NCBI GenBank assembly: GCA_002394235.1
Contig: DGTF01000047.1
Coordinates: 1-24,993 of the forward strand
Direction: 5' to 3'
DNA length: 24,993 nt
Source of the DNA: Eubacterium sp. UBA4343
GTDB lineage: Bacteria > Bacillota > Clostridia > Lachnospirales > Lachnospiraceae
Shown here: piece by piece, positions 24,208 through 24,993 of the stretch
Numbering within the stretch: position 1 is the first letter of the stretch
How the letters are laid out: every line of letters starts with the position of its first letter
The notes under the pieces: model-generated
Seen by the model: the letters and a program-made list of their open reading frames with translations, nothing else
Told to the model about the DNA's origin: nothing
Databases searched by the model: none
Program-made: the position numbers and the translations under genes

Positions 24208-24580
24208 ATGAATATGAAGGAAAAGAGGTTTTCTCGAAGGCGGAAGTTCAATGAACAAAGCTGTTCAGCTTCAGGACTACTGTGCGGCTTGTATTTTAGC
24301 AATCGGCAGGCATTCATTGTGAAAAAATGTATTTTTCAGGATACAATTGACAAATTTTTGTCGAAATCCACAGTTTTAACGAATGTTGGTGACATTAAGG
24401 CAGGAATCATGTAAAATGATTTCCGTAGAAGATTACGCAGTTATATTTGATCACACAGATATCGGAGAAGCTGTTTATCGTTCCGCTCTGTTGAAGACGC
24501 GGAAGATGCGGGAAACCCGGGAATGACTTCCAGATACCGGGTGATTCATGAGTATTTCTGTAAAAGGAGGAAGCAATACA
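24208..24580. other. non-coding spacer between clpX and pckA
   Basis: A 68-codon open frame (24208-24414) has no ribosome binding site and is not called. The first part has overlapping, mutually exclusive short stems: GTTCA-A-TGAAC, GAACA-AAGC-TGTTC and AAGCTG-TT-CAGCTT (about 24247-24274). Then come TGAAAAA/TTTTTCA (24320-24338) and GACAAA-TT-TTTGTC (24349-24362). The pckA leader (about 24424-24580) carries ACCCGG/CCGGGT (24515-24542) which competes with GGAA-TGAC-TTCC. No strong terminator for clpX is seen. Confidence 0.6.
24389..24417 (+). promoter_or_regulatory. promoter for pckA
   Basis: GTGACA (24389-24394) and TAAAAT (24412-24417) are spaced by 17 bases, each five of six to consensus. 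Another TTGACA at 24347-24352 lacks a -10 at the right distance; it overlaps the GACAAA/TTTGTC palindrome, which could be an operator. The leader would be about 157 bases. Confidence 0.65.
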
Positions 24581-24993
24581 ATGGCTAACGTAGATTTAAC
24601 AAAGTACGGCATTACCGGAACAACAGAAATCGTATACAATCCATCCTATGAGAAGCTGTTTGAGGAGGAGACAAAGCCGGAGCTCACCGGATATGACAGA
24701 GGTCAGGTTACAGAGCTCGGCGCGGTTAATGTTATGACCGGTATCTACACCGGACGTTCTCCTAAAGATAAATTCATCGTTATGGATGAGAACTCGAAGG
24801 ACACCGTATGGTGGACATCCGACGAGTACAAGAATGACAACCATCCGGCTTCTCTTGAGGCATGGAAGGCGGTTAAGGAAATCGCGAAGAAGGAGCTCTC
24901 CAACAAGAAGCTCTATGTCGTTGATGGTTTCTGCGGCGCAAATAAGGACACCAGAATGGCTGTCCGTTTCATCATGGAAGTTGCATGGCAGGC
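24581..24993 (+). CDS. pckA: phosphoenolpyruvate carboxykinase (ATP), 5' part, cut by window end
   Basis: PckA interconverts oxaloacetate plus ATP with phosphoenolpyruvate, CO2 and ADP; in gut Clostridia it may run toward oxaloacetate. The first 137 codons are present. The product starts [20 protein letters not shown], with the family segments [15 protein letters not shown] (about 53-67) and [15 protein letters not shown], which mark the ATP-type enzyme. AAAAGGAGG (24562-24570) lies ten bases before the ATG. The frame is open to the last base; the catalytic P-loop and metal sites lie beyond the window. Codons are strikingly regular (repeated AAG, GAG, GTT), consistent with high expression. 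Confidence 0.94.
   Translation, partial: MANVDLTKYGITGTTEIVYNPSYEKLFEEETKPELTGYDRGQVTELGAVNVMTGIYTGRSPKDKFIVMDENSKDTVWWTSDEYKNDNHPASLEAWKAVKEIAKKELSNKKLYVVDGFCGANKDTRMAVRFIMEVAWQ

Overview
This window looks like chromosomal DNA from a Gram-positive member of the Clostridia, most probably Lachnospiraceae. The evidence is the protein families, the comEC-holA-rpsT-lepA-hemW gene order, strong AGGAGG-type ribosome binding sites, roughly balanced to slightly high GC, and the comF, recD2, cdaA-cdaR and ATP-type pckA neighbourhood. No phage, transposase, CRISPR array, tRNA or rRNA was recognised. Almost everything is core housekeeping, with sixteen genes supported. All lie on the + strand except rpsT.

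Layout. Positions 1-460 are non-coding, with small hairpins and then a long polypyrimidine tract. comEC (DNA uptake channel) and holA (clamp-loader delta) follow and converge on rpsT, with stem-loops between them. A divergent promoter region with a 13-bp-arm inverted repeat separates rpsT from lepA and hemW. A structured spacer precedes uvrA. A 14-bp-period tandem repeat lies upstream of an unusual MreB-like actin, followed by recD2 and comF. A dense array of tiny hairpins precedes a five-gene group: two unassigned membrane proteins, the diadenylate cyclase cdaA, its regulator cdaR, and an HPr-like phosphocarrier. A repeat-bearing 457-base spacer leads to an HtrA-type membrane serine protease and clpX. 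A spacer with a good promoter leads to pckA, which is cut by the window end.

How the genes work together. comEC and comF point to DNA uptake. holA, uvrA and recD2 serve replication and repair. lepA and rpsT serve translation. mreB serves cell shape. htrA and clpX form a protein quality-control pair. The cdaA group makes and controls cyclic di-AMP. It lacks the usual glmM partner and instead carries two membrane proteins upstream and an HPr-like protein downstream, which I consider the best candidate for an undescribed functional unit.

Most unusual points: the membrane-protein/cdaA/cdaR/HPr cluster; the 265-base array of mini-hairpins before it; a dispersed intergenic motif (GCTCATACCTGTT) within structured spacers; six exact-period 14-bp repeats before mreB; a D-to-N change in the phosphate-2 motif of the MreB-like protein; an in-frame 66-bp minisatellite in htrA; and frequent TTG start codons. 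All product calls come from reading motifs by eye; no database search was run.
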